Positions 27,938 through 37,092 of a stretch of DNA of 64,000 bases are shown here, one piece after another. The position numbers were made by a program, and so were the translations under genes. Source of the stretch: Comamonadaceae bacterium (GTDB taxonomy: Bacteria; Pseudomonadota; Gammaproteobacteria; Burkholderiales; Burkholderiaceae_C); the NCBI GenBank assembly GCA_027488215.1, contig JAIYCB010000044.1, forward strand, positions 1 through 64,000, read 5' to 3'. Positions within the stretch are counted from its first letter, which is position 1, and each line of letters opens with the position of its first letter. Below the pieces are notes generated by a model, which saw only the letters and a list, made by a program, of their open reading frames with translations, did no database searches and was not told the origin of the DNA.

Positions 27938-28910
27938 GATCCAAGGTCCAGACCCCGTGGGGCGACTTGCCCACCGGTACTTGCCGGAGCAGTTTGCGTG
28001 AGGCGATGTCGATCACACTCAATTTGCGCGACCAGCGAGAGGTCACCAGAATCAAACGGCCATCTGCCGTGATGTCCATGCAGTCTGGACCTGAGGGGCC
28101 AGGCAATTGGGCGACCACTCTCCAGTCGATGAAGTCAATCTGGCTGATGGAGTTGGACACGCGGTTACTCACAAACACATGGCGTTTGTCACCCAGCGCC
28201 CGAAAGGCATGCGCCCCTTTGCCGGTGGGGATCTTCTTGAACAACCTGGGCTTGGGGCCTGTGATGTCGTAGACCTCCACGCCATCACCACCGGTCAGGC
28301 CCACCATCAAGTACTTGTCATCGGGCGTGCCGTAGACATCGGCTGGCACCGAACCCACAGGGGTGCGCGTGGTCAGTGTTTGGCTTTTCAGGTCGATCGA
28401 GACGATCTCATCGCTGTCCTGCATCGATGCCCAAACGGTCTGACTTCGGCTGTCGATCCACAAATGGCTGGGGGTTTTGCTGGTGGCAATGCGTTTGGAC
28501 AAATGCGCGTTTTGGCCGTCCCAACGGTAAATGTCAACATGGTTCAAACGGTTGGCTGCCGTCACAAACCACTTCATGTCCGGCGAAAATCGCAAATGGT
28601 AGGGATCCAGAATGCCCGTCACCGTACGCTGCACTTGCGCGGTGCGAGGGTCGATGAAGGTCAAGGAATCGCTCATGGCGTTGGCCACAATGAGGGATTT
28701 TTCATCCGGCGTCAAATACAAGTGGTGCGGTTCTTTGCCGGTGGGGATTCGTTTTTTTTCGGTCCAGGTGGTTGGATCGATCACACTCACGTTGCCATCG
28801 AGCGAATTCAGGACAAAAACGGGTGCAGGCAAGTTGGCCAGCACATTGCTGGCCAAGTTCACCCCAAAAAACAAGACCAAAATTCTGGAAAATGCACAAA
28901 AACGAATCAC
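27921..28910 (-). CDS. Periplasmic beta-propeller protein (YVTN/YncE-like)
   Basis: 329 residues with a signal peptide (about 1-25) and repeated 40-residue blades, e.g. GNVSVIDPTTW, KSLIVANAMSDSLTFIDP and RHVFVSNRVSNSISQID. YVTN propellers are binding scaffolds of unknown ligand, often linked to envelope or metal functions. It is the first gene of the minus-strand series to glnA and overlaps the deacetylase gene by 17 bases. Confidence 0.87.
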   Translation of the reverse strand: MIRFCAFSRILVLFFGVNLASNVLANLPAPVFVLNSLDGNVSVIDPTTWTEKKRIPTGKEPHHLYLTPDEKSLIVANAMSDSLTFIDPRTAQVQRTVTGILDPYHLRFSPDMKWFVTAANRLNHVDIYRWDGQNAHLSKRIATSKTPSHLWIDSRSQTVWASMQDSDEIVSIDLKSQTLTTRTPVGSVPADVYGTPDDKYLMVGLTGGDGVEVYDITGPKPRLFKKIPTGKGAHAFRALGDKRHVFVSNRVSNSISQIDFIDWRVVAQLPGPSGPDCMDITADGRLILVTSRWSRKLSVIDIASRKLLRQVPVGKSPHGVWTLDHAPRN

Positions 28911-28965
28911 TTGGGGGCTTTCTAAATCGCGCTCAAGTGTAATCGGGTCACCCTCAGGATTTCAG

Positions 28966-29805
28966 ATGCACTCTCCCTGCCTCCAAAAAATAAACATCCA
29001 TGGCATCGGGCTGGAAACCCTGACCATCCCCAGCCCGGATGTTTTCAAGCGACCCACCCTCGTTTTTTTACACGAAGGCTTGGGCAGCGTGCGCATGTGG
29101 CGCGACTGGCCGACACGCCTGTGCGCGCAACTCGGTTGCGCGGGCCTGGTGTATTCGCGCCAGGGCTACGGCCAATCCGACCCCGTGCCCGATGTGCGCG
29201 GCCCCTCCGGCCTGATGCATGGGCAAAGGTGCGGACGCTTGCTGCCGGACTACATGCACAGAGAGGCCTTGGAGGTCCTGCCAGCCCTGCTGCTGGCCTT
29301 GGGCATTGAGCGGCCCGTGCTGCTCGGTCACTCGGACGGCGGCACCATCGCCTTGCTCCACGCCAGCCGTTTCGATGTCAGCGGTTGCATCGTCATGGCA
29401 CCCCACGTCATGGTGGAGCCCGTTTCGCTTCAAGCGATTGCCCAAGCCCGTCAGGCCTTTGAGCAAGGCGCATTGCGCGAGCGGCTGACCCCGTACCACG
29501 CCGATGTGGACTGCGCCTTCTGGCAATGGAACGAGGTGTGGTTGAGCTCTGCATTTGCCAGCTTTGACATCCGCGCAGACTTGGCCGGCATACAGGCCCC
29601 ACTGCTGGCCATACAGGGCGTGGACGACCCCTATGGCTCCCTGGCCCAGATCCAGGACATTGCCCATGCCGTGCCGCATACCCAGCTGCTCCAACTGCCC
29701 GCTTGCGGCCATTCCCCACACCGCGACCAAGCCGAGGCGGTGTCACACGCGGTGGCTGATTTTCTGGCCAAGCTGCCAACCTTCGGATCTGAAGGCCGAC
29801 CATAA
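28966..29805 (+). CDS. Alpha/beta hydrolase
   Basis: 279 residues. The oxyanion region is FLHEGLGSVRMW (about 34-45), the nucleophile elbow GHSDGG (Ser about 119), the acid is probably Asp in VDDPYG, and the catalytic His lies in ACGHSPHRD (about 254). It resembles hydrolases and C-C bond hydrolases; the substrate is unknown. ATG 28966 has AGGA seven bases upstream. It is divergent from the YncE-like gene. Confidence 0.87.
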   Translation: MHSPCLQKINIHGIGLETLTIPSPDVFKRPTLVFLHEGLGSVRMWRDWPTRLCAQLGCAGLVYSRQGYGQSDPVPDVRGPSGLMHGQRCGRLLPDYMHREALEVLPALLLALGIERPVLLGHSDGGTIALLHASRFDVSGCIVMAPHVMVEPVSLQAIAQARQAFEQGALRERLTPYHADVDCAFWQWNEVWLSSAFASFDIRADLAGIQAPLLAIQGVDDPYGSLAQIQDIAHAVPHTQLLQLPACGHSPHRDQAEAVSHAVADFLAKLPTFGSEGRP

Positions 29806-29827
29806 AGGCCGCCACGAAAAGCGATGC

Positions 29828-30571
29828 TCAGGGCTTGAGCGCTGCCAAATCCGATGGTGTCAAAAAGCGCCACTGACCGGGAGCCAGATCGCCCAACACC
29901 AAACCACCGATTTGGGAGCGGTGCAAGGCCTCCACCCTGTTGCCCACGGCCGCCACCATGCGCTTGACCTGGTGGTATTTGCCCTCGGTCAGGGTGAGCT
30001 TCAGGTGCAAATCGCCCACCGCCTCACACGCCGCTGCTTTGACGGGTTTGGGGTCATCGTCCAGCACCACCCCGATCAACAACTTTTGCACCATCTCAGC
30101 TGTGATGGGGTGTTTGGTACTCACTTCGTAAACCTTGGGCACATGGTGTTTGGGCGAACTCATCTTGTGGATGAACTGGCCGTCATCGGTCAGCAGCAAC
30201 AAGCCAGTGGTGTCTTGGTCGAGACGGCCCACGGCTTGCACGCCTTGCACCGCCGCTTTTTGCGGGCGCTGGCGCAAAGGCGCGGGCAGCAAGGTATAGA
30301 TGCTCGGCCAGGTCGAGGGTTTTTGAGAGCACTCGGTGCCTGCAGGCTTGTGCAGCAGCACGTAGGCCTTGTCCAGGTAGGGCCAAGTCGTGCCTTGCAC
30401 CGTGAATTGCAGACCCTCCAGGTCAAAAAATTCACCCGCGTCAGTGACGGTTTCGCCCTGGACTTGGACATGGCCTTGCTGGACCAGGCCTGCGCACACG
30501 CGGCGGGTGCCAAAGCCCTGGCTGAACAAGATGTCTTCCAGACGCATGGGTTTGAGAGGTTTGGCTTTCAT
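29828..30571 (-). CDS. rsuA: 16S rRNA pseudouridine synthase RsuA-type
   Basis: 247 residues. An N-terminal S4 RNA-binding domain (about 8-60; LEDILFSQGFGTRRVC) precedes the catalytic domain with [17 protein letters not shown] (Asp about 115) and the motif EGKYHQVKRM (about 205). RsuA forms pseudouridine 516 in E. coli 16S rRNA. ATG 30571 is used; the open frame continues far upstream without homology. It converges with the hydrolase at 29805 and is divergent from the small ORF at 30627. Confidence 0.92.
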   Translation of the reverse strand: MKAKPLKPMRLEDILFSQGFGTRRVCAGLVQQGHVQVQGETVTDAGEFFDLEGLQFTVQGTTWPYLDKAYVLLHKPAGTECSQKPSTWPSIYTLLPAPLRQRPQKAAVQGVQAVGRLDQDTTGLLLLTDDGQFIHKMSSPKHHVPKVYEVSTKHPITAEMVQKLLIGVVLDDDPKPVKAAACEAVGDLHLKLTLTEGKYHQVKRMVAAVGNRVEALHRSQIGGLVLGDLAPGQWRFLTPSDLAALKP

Positions 30572-30626
30572 GGGGCATGATTGTCGCCTCGAAACAGACC
30601 CTTGACGCTTGCAGGAGACATGGCCC

Positions 30627-30920
30627 ATGAGTGCTGCCCTTGAAACGCTCGACCGCATGAAGACCGCCCTGGCCCAGAGCCAAAACGGCCAATTGCCACA
30701 AAGCGAGATGATCCGCCTTTGGCGCTCAGAGTCGGCGTCTTTGGCGCTGCCCGCTCGCTTTGACGAGGTGTTGCACCCTTTGCTGGACCGCATCGAGGCC
30801 AGCGTTTTGTTCAGCGAAGAAAGCTGCTCGTTCAGCCAAAAGGATTTGCTCGCCAGCCTGCAGATGTGGGCTGACAAAGCACGCCTTCGGCTGTCCAGCC
30901 AGAGCCCCAGCCAGCCCTAA
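30627..30920 (+). CDS. Small protein of unknown function, 97 residues
   Basis: Begins MSAALETLDRMKTALAQSQ with AGGAG nine bases upstream. It is predicted helical with a Gln/Ser-rich C-terminus and no membrane segment, Cys pair or known motif. Its last four bases overlap the convergent dusC stop. It is divergent from rsuA with 55 bases between starts. Conservation would need a database search. Confidence 0.6.
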   Translation: MSAALETLDRMKTALAQSQNGQLPQSEMIRLWRSESASLALPARFDEVLHPLLDRIEASVLFSEESCSFSQKDLLASLQMWADKARLRLSSQSPSQP

Positions 30921-31906
30921 ATCGCAGGAGCGAGTTCCTGATCTGGTGCTGTGTTCAGCGCCAGCCAGCGCTCGATGTGGCCCGCATCATGCACCAGACG
31001 CAAGGCATCAAACGCTTGCTGCGCCTCGGGGTAGACCCGGCGCATGTAGTTGAGCCACTGCTTGAGCCGACCCGCCCGGTGCCGCGTGGCCACACGGGCG
31101 CTCACGCCCATCCAAAACACCCGCATCAAAGCCACCAAAGTGGACCAGGCCACCGCCTGACCCGGTGGGCGTGTTTGCCCTGTGGCCAGCTGGTGCGCAA
31201 TGGCCACGGCCAGACCCGGATCGGAGACCATGCCGCGCCCGATCATGAGGCGGTCACAGCCCGTCACCTCGCGGCAGCGCAGCGCGTCGGCCACCGTCCA
31301 AATTTCGCCATTGGCCACCATGGGCAAACGCACATGCTGGCGCAAGTCCGCAATGCGATCCCAATAAGCGGGCGGGCGGTAACCGTGCGCCTTGGTGCGG
31401 GCGTGCACCACCAACTCGCTGGCCCCGGCCGCCTCGATGGCCTGGGCGCAGTCCTCGGCGCGGCTGTCGTCGTTGTAGCCCAAGCGCATCTTGGCCGAGA
31501 CCGGGATGTGCGCGGGCACCGCGCGGCGCACCGCCGCCACGATTTGCCCCACCAACTCGGGCTCGTCCAGCAGCACGGCACCGCCGCGGTGCTGGTTCAC
31601 GGTTTTGGCGGGGCACCCAAAGTTCAAATCAATGCCGTAGGGCCCGAGCTCAGCCAAAGCGGCCGCATTGTCGGCAAGGCACACCGGGTCCGAACCCAGC
31701 AGCTGGACCTTGACCGGCACGCCCGCTTGGGTACGGCTGCGGTTAAGCAACTCAGGCGCCACCCGAATGAAGGCGCGGCGCGGCAAGACCGTGTTGGTCA
31801 CGCGGATGAATTCGGACACACACTCGTGCACCCCGCCCACGCGCGTGAGCACATCGCGCAAGGTGTGGTCGAGCAGCCCCTCCATGGGGGCCAGCATGAT
31901 GTGCAT
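30917..31906 (-). CDS. dusC: tRNA-dihydrouridine synthase C
   Basis: 329-residue FMN-dependent enzyme that reduces U16 of tRNAs (DusC). The FMN/catalytic region is IDLNFGCPAKTVNQHRGGAVLL with the catalytic Cys in GCPA (about 96). Additional motifs are the N-terminal LAPMEGLLD, VVHARTKAHGYRPPA and VANGEIW. The C-terminal RNA-binding helical domain with LKQWLNYMRR matches DusC rather than DusA/B. Four-base convergent overlap with the small gene at 30627. Confidence 0.93.
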   Translation of the reverse strand: MHIMLAPMEGLLDHTLRDVLTRVGGVHECVSEFIRVTNTVLPRRAFIRVAPELLNRSRTQAGVPVKVQLLGSDPVCLADNAAALAELGPYGIDLNFGCPAKTVNQHRGGAVLLDEPELVGQIVAAVRRAVPAHIPVSAKMRLGYNDDSRAEDCAQAIEAAGASELVVHARTKAHGYRPPAYWDRIADLRQHVRLPMVANGEIWTVADALRCREVTGCDRLMIGRGMVSDPGLAVAIAHQLATGQTRPPGQAVAWSTLVALMRVFWMGVSARVATRHRAGRLKQWLNYMRRVYPEAQQAFDALRLVHDAGHIERWLALNTAPDQELAPAI

Positions 31907-31934
31907 GGTGGGCCTGAAAAACGGGGTTGGTGGC

Positions 31935-32453
31935 TCAGCCGAGCTTGCGCTTGAGGCGCACTTCTTCGACCTTCACGCCGCCCAAGGGCACGGTGCGTGC
32001 GGTGTTCATTTCCCGCTTGAAGCCCGCCAGTTCGTGAAACCGCAGGGTGCGCTCGTGCAACAGCGGCAACCAGACCGTCACGTCGGTGCAGTCTTCCTCC
32101 AGCAGGCCTTCGCGGGCAGCGTCCCACAAGGCCAGGCCAATGCCCTGGCCGATGCGGTCTGGGGCTGCATAGATGGCCCAGATTTCGCCCGTGGTGTTTT
32201 TGGACTTGGGATCACGCGAGCGGTCAAAGCCCACAAAGCCCACAACCTCACGGCCATCCACAGCCACCATGACTTGCGGCTCGCCGTATTCGATCGCCTC
32301 TTTCCAAAACGACACGCGTTTGGGCATGGGCGTGGCATCCCAATGGGCATCGGGCACCTGGCCTGCATACGCTGCACGGCAGGCGCTCACATGCAAAGCG
32401 GCCACGACAGGTGCGTCGTGGAGAGTGGCAAATCGGACTTGGATATCGGACAT
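31935..32453 (-). CDS. GNAT-family N-acetyltransferase
   Basis: 172 residues with GNAT acetyl-CoA-binding features: IWAIYAAPDRIGQGIGLAL (motif A, R/QxxGxG at about 105-115) and the C-terminal FHELAGFKRE motif B. Acceptor unknown. ATG 32453 (MSDIQVRF) is used; 28 bases separate its stop from dusC on the same strand. Confidence 0.85.
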   Translation of the reverse strand: MSDIQVRFATLHDAPVVAALHVSACRAAYAGQVPDAHWDATPMPKRVSFWKEAIEYGEPQVMVAVDGREVVGFVGFDRSRDPKSKNTTGEIWAIYAAPDRIGQGIGLALWDAAREGLLEEDCTDVTVWLPLLHERTLRFHELAGFKREMNTARTVPLGGVKVEEVRLKRKLG

Positions 32454-32547
32454 GGCGTAAACAAATGAGAAAAAAAACAACGCACCCAGCCCACAGGGCT
32501 TTCGGTGCAAAACCCAGCATTGTCGCCGCTTCGGTTATCTTCAAGGC

Positions 32548-33399
32548 ATGACGACTTCTTTAGGCGGTCAAAATTTCACCGCGCCAAGGCTTTCGGTCCC
32601 CCGCAGCCTCGCCTCACCCAACACCCTGCGCCAGACTTTCTCCAGCTTGTTCAAAGCCCTGGTTTGGGCCGCTATCGCCCTCTGCGCAGGGCCTGTGAGC
32701 GCGCAAAAATCGCCCCGTTTTGCCGACGACATGGCCGAACGCACACGCGCCTGCACCGCTTGTCATGGTGAGCAAGGCCGCGCCGGACCCGACGGTTACT
32801 ACCCCCGATTGGCAGGTAAACCGGCGGGCTACCTGCACAACCAGCTGCGCAACTTCGCACAAGGCCGCCGCCATTACGACCTGATGGCCCGCTTGGTGGA
32901 CCCTTTGACCGACGCCTATTTGGGCGAGATGGCCCAGTACTTTGCCAACTTGCAGCTGCCCTACCCTGCCCCCACCGCGAACAATGCCATCACGCCCGAG
33001 CGCCTGGCCAAAGGGCAGCAATTGGTCACGCAAGGCGACGCTGCTCGTGGCCTGCCCGCTTGCACCCAGTGCCACGGCGTCCGCTTGACGGGCGTTCAGC
33101 CCAATGTGCCGGGGCTCTTGGGTTTGCCGCTGGACTATTTGAACGCGCAGCTGGGCGCCTGGCAAACTGCGCAGCGCCGCGCCCATGCGCCTGACTGCAT
33201 GGCCGAAATCGTCAAGCGCATGCCCGCACAGGACCTGATAGCCGTCTCGAGCTGGCTCGCCCGCCAGCCGCTGCCTGGCGACACCCGGCCTGCCGAACGC
33301 CCCCAAGCGGGCCCAGCTTTGCCCGATGCCTTGCGCTGCGGCAGTGCACCCGAGTTGTCGGCCACCGCCGCCAAACCCCTGAACGGGGGCAAGCCATGA
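32548..33399 (+). CDS. Periplasmic dihaem cytochrome c (c4-like)
   Basis: 283 residues. A long N-terminal signal segment (hydrophobic about 37-51, ending VSAQ) is followed by two haem sites, CTACH (69-73) and CTQCH (171-175), each in a cytochrome c domain. Axial Met ligands cannot be fixed by eye. Its stop overlaps the next gene's ATG by four bases, so a five-haem chain is co-expressed. No dehydrogenase gene is adjacent. Confidence 0.88.
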   Translation: MTTSLGGQNFTAPRLSVPRSLASPNTLRQTFSSLFKALVWAAIALCAGPVSAQKSPRFADDMAERTRACTACHGEQGRAGPDGYYPRLAGKPAGYLHNQLRNFAQGRRHYDLMARLVDPLTDAYLGEMAQYFANLQLPYPAPTANNAITPERLAKGQQLVTQGDAARGLPACTQCHGVRLTGVQPNVPGLLGLPLDYLNAQLGAWQTAQRRAHAPDCMAEIVKRMPAQDLIAVSSWLARQPLPGDTRPAERPQAGPALPDALRCGSAPELSATAAKPLNGGKP

Positions 33400-34739
33400 A
33401 ACGCCCTTGGCAAGGCATGCACCCGGTCCAACGCCTGGGCTGGGTCACGCTGATCAGCTTGGCGGTGTTGGCCATGGGGGTGGTGTGGGACAACTGGGGC
33501 GACCTGGTGCTGCCCACCCCCACCACAGCCACCGAGGCAACTCAAACCCCAGAGGCCAGCGCTACCCAAATCGAACAAGGCCGCTACTTGGCCCTGGCGG
33601 GTAACTGCATGGCCTGCCACACCACGCGGGGCGGCGCGCCTTTCGCGGGTGGACGCCGAATCGACACCCCCTTTGGCGGCGTGTACAGCAGCAACCTCAC
33701 ACCCGACCCCGAGACTGGTTTGGGGGGATGGACGGCCCAAGACTTCTGGCAAGCCATGCACCGGGGCCGCTCCAAAAACGGGCGCTTGCTGGCCCCGGCT
33801 TTCCCCTACAACCACACCAGCGTCATCACCCGCAGTGACAGCGACGCGGTCTTTGCGTGGCTGAACACCCTGGCCCCGGTGGTGCAGCACCAGCCAGCCC
33901 ACACCCTGGTCTGGCCTGTGGGCACCCAGCCAGCGCTGGCTGTTTGGCGCAGCCTGTTTTTTGAGCCCAGCCCTTTTCAGGCCGACAAAACGCAAAGCGC
34001 CGAATGGAACCGGGGTGCTTATCTGGTGCAAGGCCTGGGCCATTGCGCCGCTTGCCACAGCCCGCGCAACGCTTTGGGCGCCAGCGGCTCCATCAGCGAT
34101 TTGTCCGGCGGCCTGATGCCCGTGGTGAACTGGTACGCCCCCGACTTGACGAGCGATGCAGAATCGGGCCTGGCCAGCAGCCCCTTGCCCGAAATCGTTC
34201 GCTTGCTGCGCACCGGGGCTGCAGACAAAGCGCAAACCAACGGTCCCATGGGCGAGGTGGTGCAGCACAGCCTGCAGCACTTGAATGCAGCCGACCTGCA
34301 GGCCATGGCGGTGTACCTGCAGTCACGCGCCCAAAGCACACCCCAGACTGCCCCTGCCCAGGCTGAACCCGCCCGCATCAGCCTGCAAGTGGCCACCTTG
34401 GGTGGGAAAGTCTATGAAAACCAGTGCCTGCAATGCCACGGCGAACAAGGCGCGGGCGTGAAAACCGCCTCGGGCGAGGTGGCCTACCCTGCCCTGGCTG
34501 GCAACCGCGCTGTGCTGCTGAAGGACCCCACCAACCTTGTGCAACTGGTGCTTTACGGCGGCTATGGCCCTGCGACCGAAGGCCATCCCCGCCCCTTTGG
34601 CATGCCACCTGCCGTGCTGGAACTGGACGACCGAGACATCGCCGCCGTGCTCACTCACCTGCGCACCCAATGGGGGAACCAGGCCAGCGAAGTCACGGCC
34701 TTTCAAGTCAACCGCATCCGAGCAGCGCAAGGTCAATGA
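33396..34739 (+). CDS. Membrane-anchored trihaem cytochrome c
   Basis: 447 residues with an N-terminal anchor (about 15-32) and three haem motifs, CMACH (71-75), CAACH (217-221) and CLQCH (344-348). The arrangement resembles the cytochrome subunits of membrane alcohol or gluconate dehydrogenases. That family normally accompanies a flavo- or quinoprotein dehydrogenase; none is encoded nearby, so the electron donor is unknown. The start is within the ATGA overlap with the upstream cytochrome. Confidence 0.88.
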   Translation: MKRPWQGMHPVQRLGWVTLISLAVLAMGVVWDNWGDLVLPTPTTATEATQTPEASATQIEQGRYLALAGNCMACHTTRGGAPFAGGRRIDTPFGGVYSSNLTPDPETGLGGWTAQDFWQAMHRGRSKNGRLLAPAFPYNHTSVITRSDSDAVFAWLNTLAPVVQHQPAHTLVWPVGTQPALAVWRSLFFEPSPFQADKTQSAEWNRGAYLVQGLGHCAACHSPRNALGASGSISDLSGGLMPVVNWYAPDLTSDAESGLASSPLPEIVRLLRTGAADKAQTNGPMGEVVQHSLQHLNAADLQAMAVYLQSRAQSTPQTAPAQAEPARISLQVATLGGKVYENQCLQCHGEQGAGVKTASGEVAYPALAGNRAVLLKDPTNLVQLVLYGGYGPATEGHPRPFGMPPAVLELDDRDIAAVLTHLRTQWGNQASEVTAFQVNRIRAAQGQ

Positions 34740-34779
34740 CAGCCCATCCGCACGGGGCGCTCAGTTGAGCATCCCCCAT

Positions 34780-36045
34780 TTAACGCAGCAACTCCACGCG
34801 CCAGACCCCCTCATTGATCAACTTGGCATAGGGCCCTGGAATGTCGGCGCGCCACTGGCCCTGACGCACGGCGCTGGTGTATTGGCAAATGATTTGCTGC
34901 TGTGCATCCACGATTTTCCAGCCCACCTGCCGACCATCGGGCAAAGTCGATTCGGCACCAATGCTGCTGCTCGACAGGTTGCAGCCCACATGAAATGCCT
35001 GACCCATGTCCTGCGCTTCGTGTGGTGGAAAATCCTGCCCCTGCATGAAACCAAACACCGGGTCGTGCGACAGCAGGCTCTGGCGCACTGTGGGCCAAAT
35101 GTGCATGCGCAGAAAATGCTGGTCCACCACCCGCTGGCCCAGATACTGGCCATGCCCCACAAAATCCACCATCTGCTGACGCAGGTTTTTGAACACTCCG
35201 CCACAACCGCCCCACATGCCCGCCAACAGCAGTTCGGTGTGGGAAAAATAATCGCGCATCAAATGAAAAAATCGGTCACTCTGCAACCAGGCCTCAATGG
35301 CCGCCACCTCACGCTTTGAAATCAGCGAGTCGGCATCGCGGATCAAAAAACGGTCAACGCTGTCATCTTCCAGCACCAAAAAACGCCACATCAAAGCACT
35401 CAATTGCTGTCGGTCGACATCAGCCACATCCAGCACCTGCGCCCCCATGGCCCGCAAAGACGCCCGCACCCCGACCGGAACCGTGTCGTCCACATAAAAG
35501 CGAGTCGTCCAGTGGGGCAACAATTGCCGTGCCACCATGACGTTCAATTTGGCGGTCTCACAATAACGCGGGTTGTCACCGAACAGGCTGAAGGCGATCA
35601 CCTGCCGGCGCGCATCCGCGTTGGGCACGGGCAAATTGGCCGGCAGGGCTTGTGCTGCTTGTGATCGGGTTTTCTGGTCTTTGAGCAACAGGCTGTGCAG
35701 CCCATGCTGCCGCACCTCGGCCATGCGGCCCAGATGCCCGCAGGCCTCGGTCAGACCATCCCACAAGTTCTCGTCTTGCGGGGCCAACTTGCAGGCTTGC
35801 AGGTAAATGTCATGCGCTTTTTCCCGGTCTCCCAAGCGCAAATGACAAAGGGCCGCGTCGCCCAGAATTTGGGGATGCCCAGGCATGATCAGTCGGGCCT
35901 GCTCGTTGATCGCCAGTGCGGCTGCAAAGTCCCCTTGCGCAGACAACTGCACAAAGCGTTGACCCAACTCGGACAAACGTTGGTTCAGCGCCTGAACTTG
36001 TGCGGCGGTTTGGGGCTGTGCTTGGCGGTGATTATTTTTTCCCAT
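34780..36045 (-). CDS. TPR-containing putative glycosyltransferase
   Basis: 421 residues. The N-terminal part (about 20-135) has tetratricopeptide-type helices (ILGDAALCHLRLGDREKAHDIY). The C-terminal part has features of a nucleotide-sugar-dependent transferase: a DxD-like RDADSL (236-241), MWRFLVLEDD (219-228) and FYVDD (183-187). Similar bacterial proteins contain glycosyltransferase folds of unassigned specificity. No other glycan genes are adjacent. Confidence 0.65.
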   Translation of the reverse strand: MGKNNHRQAQPQTAAQVQALNQRLSELGQRFVQLSAQGDFAAALAINEQARLIMPGHPQILGDAALCHLRLGDREKAHDIYLQACKLAPQDENLWDGLTEACGHLGRMAEVRQHGLHSLLLKDQKTRSQAAQALPANLPVPNADARRQVIAFSLFGDNPRYCETAKLNVMVARQLLPHWTTRFYVDDTVPVGVRASLRAMGAQVLDVADVDRQQLSALMWRFLVLEDDSVDRFLIRDADSLISKREVAAIEAWLQSDRFFHLMRDYFSHTELLLAGMWGGCGGVFKNLRQQMVDFVGHGQYLGQRVVDQHFLRMHIWPTVRQSLLSHDPVFGFMQGQDFPPHEAQDMGQAFHVGCNLSSSSIGAESTLPDGRQVGWKIVDAQQQIICQYTSAVRQGQWRADIPGPYAKLINEGVWRVELLR

Positions 36046-36205
36046 GCCTTAAAAAACCCAAAAATTATCCCAAGAATTCCTGAGCATACCCAACCGAACG
36101 CGCCCCTCGACACAAACCCGACCATACGACCTGGCTGTCATCTTCGCTACTTTTGGCCCGCCTGCAGCTTTGCGCATTCAAGGCCAAACCCCTAACATCC
36201 TCAAC

Positions 36206-36961
36206 ATGCAACTCCATCTTTACATCCTCACAGGCGCCTCCCGGGGCATGGGCTTGGCCATTGCTGAACAATTGCTGAAAGCGGGCAACAGTCTGTTGTG
36301 CATCTCACGCCATACCAACCCCAACCTGGCCAACTTCGCACAACAAGAAGGCGTACCGCTCATCCAGTGGACGCACGACCTGGCCGATGGCGTGGGTGCC
36401 AGCGAACGCCTCAAGACCTGGCTACAAACCTTGAACCCCAGCCAACTTGCCAGCGTGAGCCTGATCAACAATGCGGGCGTCATCCCACCCATCCTGCAGC
36501 TCGGCCAATCGCGCCCTGCCGATCTGGCCCAAGCCCTGCGCGTGGGATTGGAAGCGCCCATGGCTTTGTGTGCGGCTTTTCTGGGGACCACCTCCCATTG
36601 GTCCATCCCGCGAAAAGTGCTCAATATTTCTTCCGGTCTGGGCCGTTACCCCATGGCCTCGCAAGCTGGCTATTGCGCAGCCAAGGCCGGCATGGACCAT
36701 TTCACCCGCTGCATGGCGCTCGACGAAGCCCTGCAAACACATGGGGCCAAAGTCTGCTCGCTGGCCCCTGGGGTGATTGACACCGACATGCAGGTGCAGT
36801 TGCGCGGTGCATCGGGCGAATCGTTTCCTGACCAGTCCAAGTTCTTGCAACTCAAGGCAAATGGGCAGCTCAGCTCGCCTGCACAAGCGGCCACGCAAGT
36901 GCTCCGCTACTTGGCAAGACCTGACTTTGGTGACAAGCCCGTGGCCGACGTGCGTGACTGA
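36206..36961 (+). CDS. Short-chain dehydrogenase/reductase
   Basis: 251 residues of the classical SDR fold: TGASRGMG cofactor motif (about 9-16), LINNAG (about 92-97), catalytic Ser in NISSGLG (about 144) and YCAAK (Tyr about 156, Lys 160). The pattern resembles sepiapterin-reductase/benzil-reductase-like members. NADPH preference is suggested by SRG. ATG 36206 is used; the frame extends upstream without features. Confidence 0.86.
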   Translation: MQLHLYILTGASRGMGLAIAEQLLKAGNSLLCISRHTNPNLANFAQQEGVPLIQWTHDLADGVGASERLKTWLQTLNPSQLASVSLINNAGVIPPILQLGQSRPADLAQALRVGLEAPMALCAAFLGTTSHWSIPRKVLNISSGLGRYPMASQAGYCAAKAGMDHFTRCMALDEALQTHGAKVCSLAPGVIDTDMQVQLRGASGESFPDQSKFLQLKANGQLSSPAQAATQVLRYLARPDFGDKPVADVRD

Positions 36962-37092
36962 TCACCTTGTCAGCGCGAATGACTGCCGCCTGAATACGCC
37001 CAAAGCCGTGTCAGGTCACTGTAGCCATTGGCCCCGAAACTGCCCAGGCCAACCCCTGTATTTGTCATTTTTTCAACTGTGGAGTTATCCCT

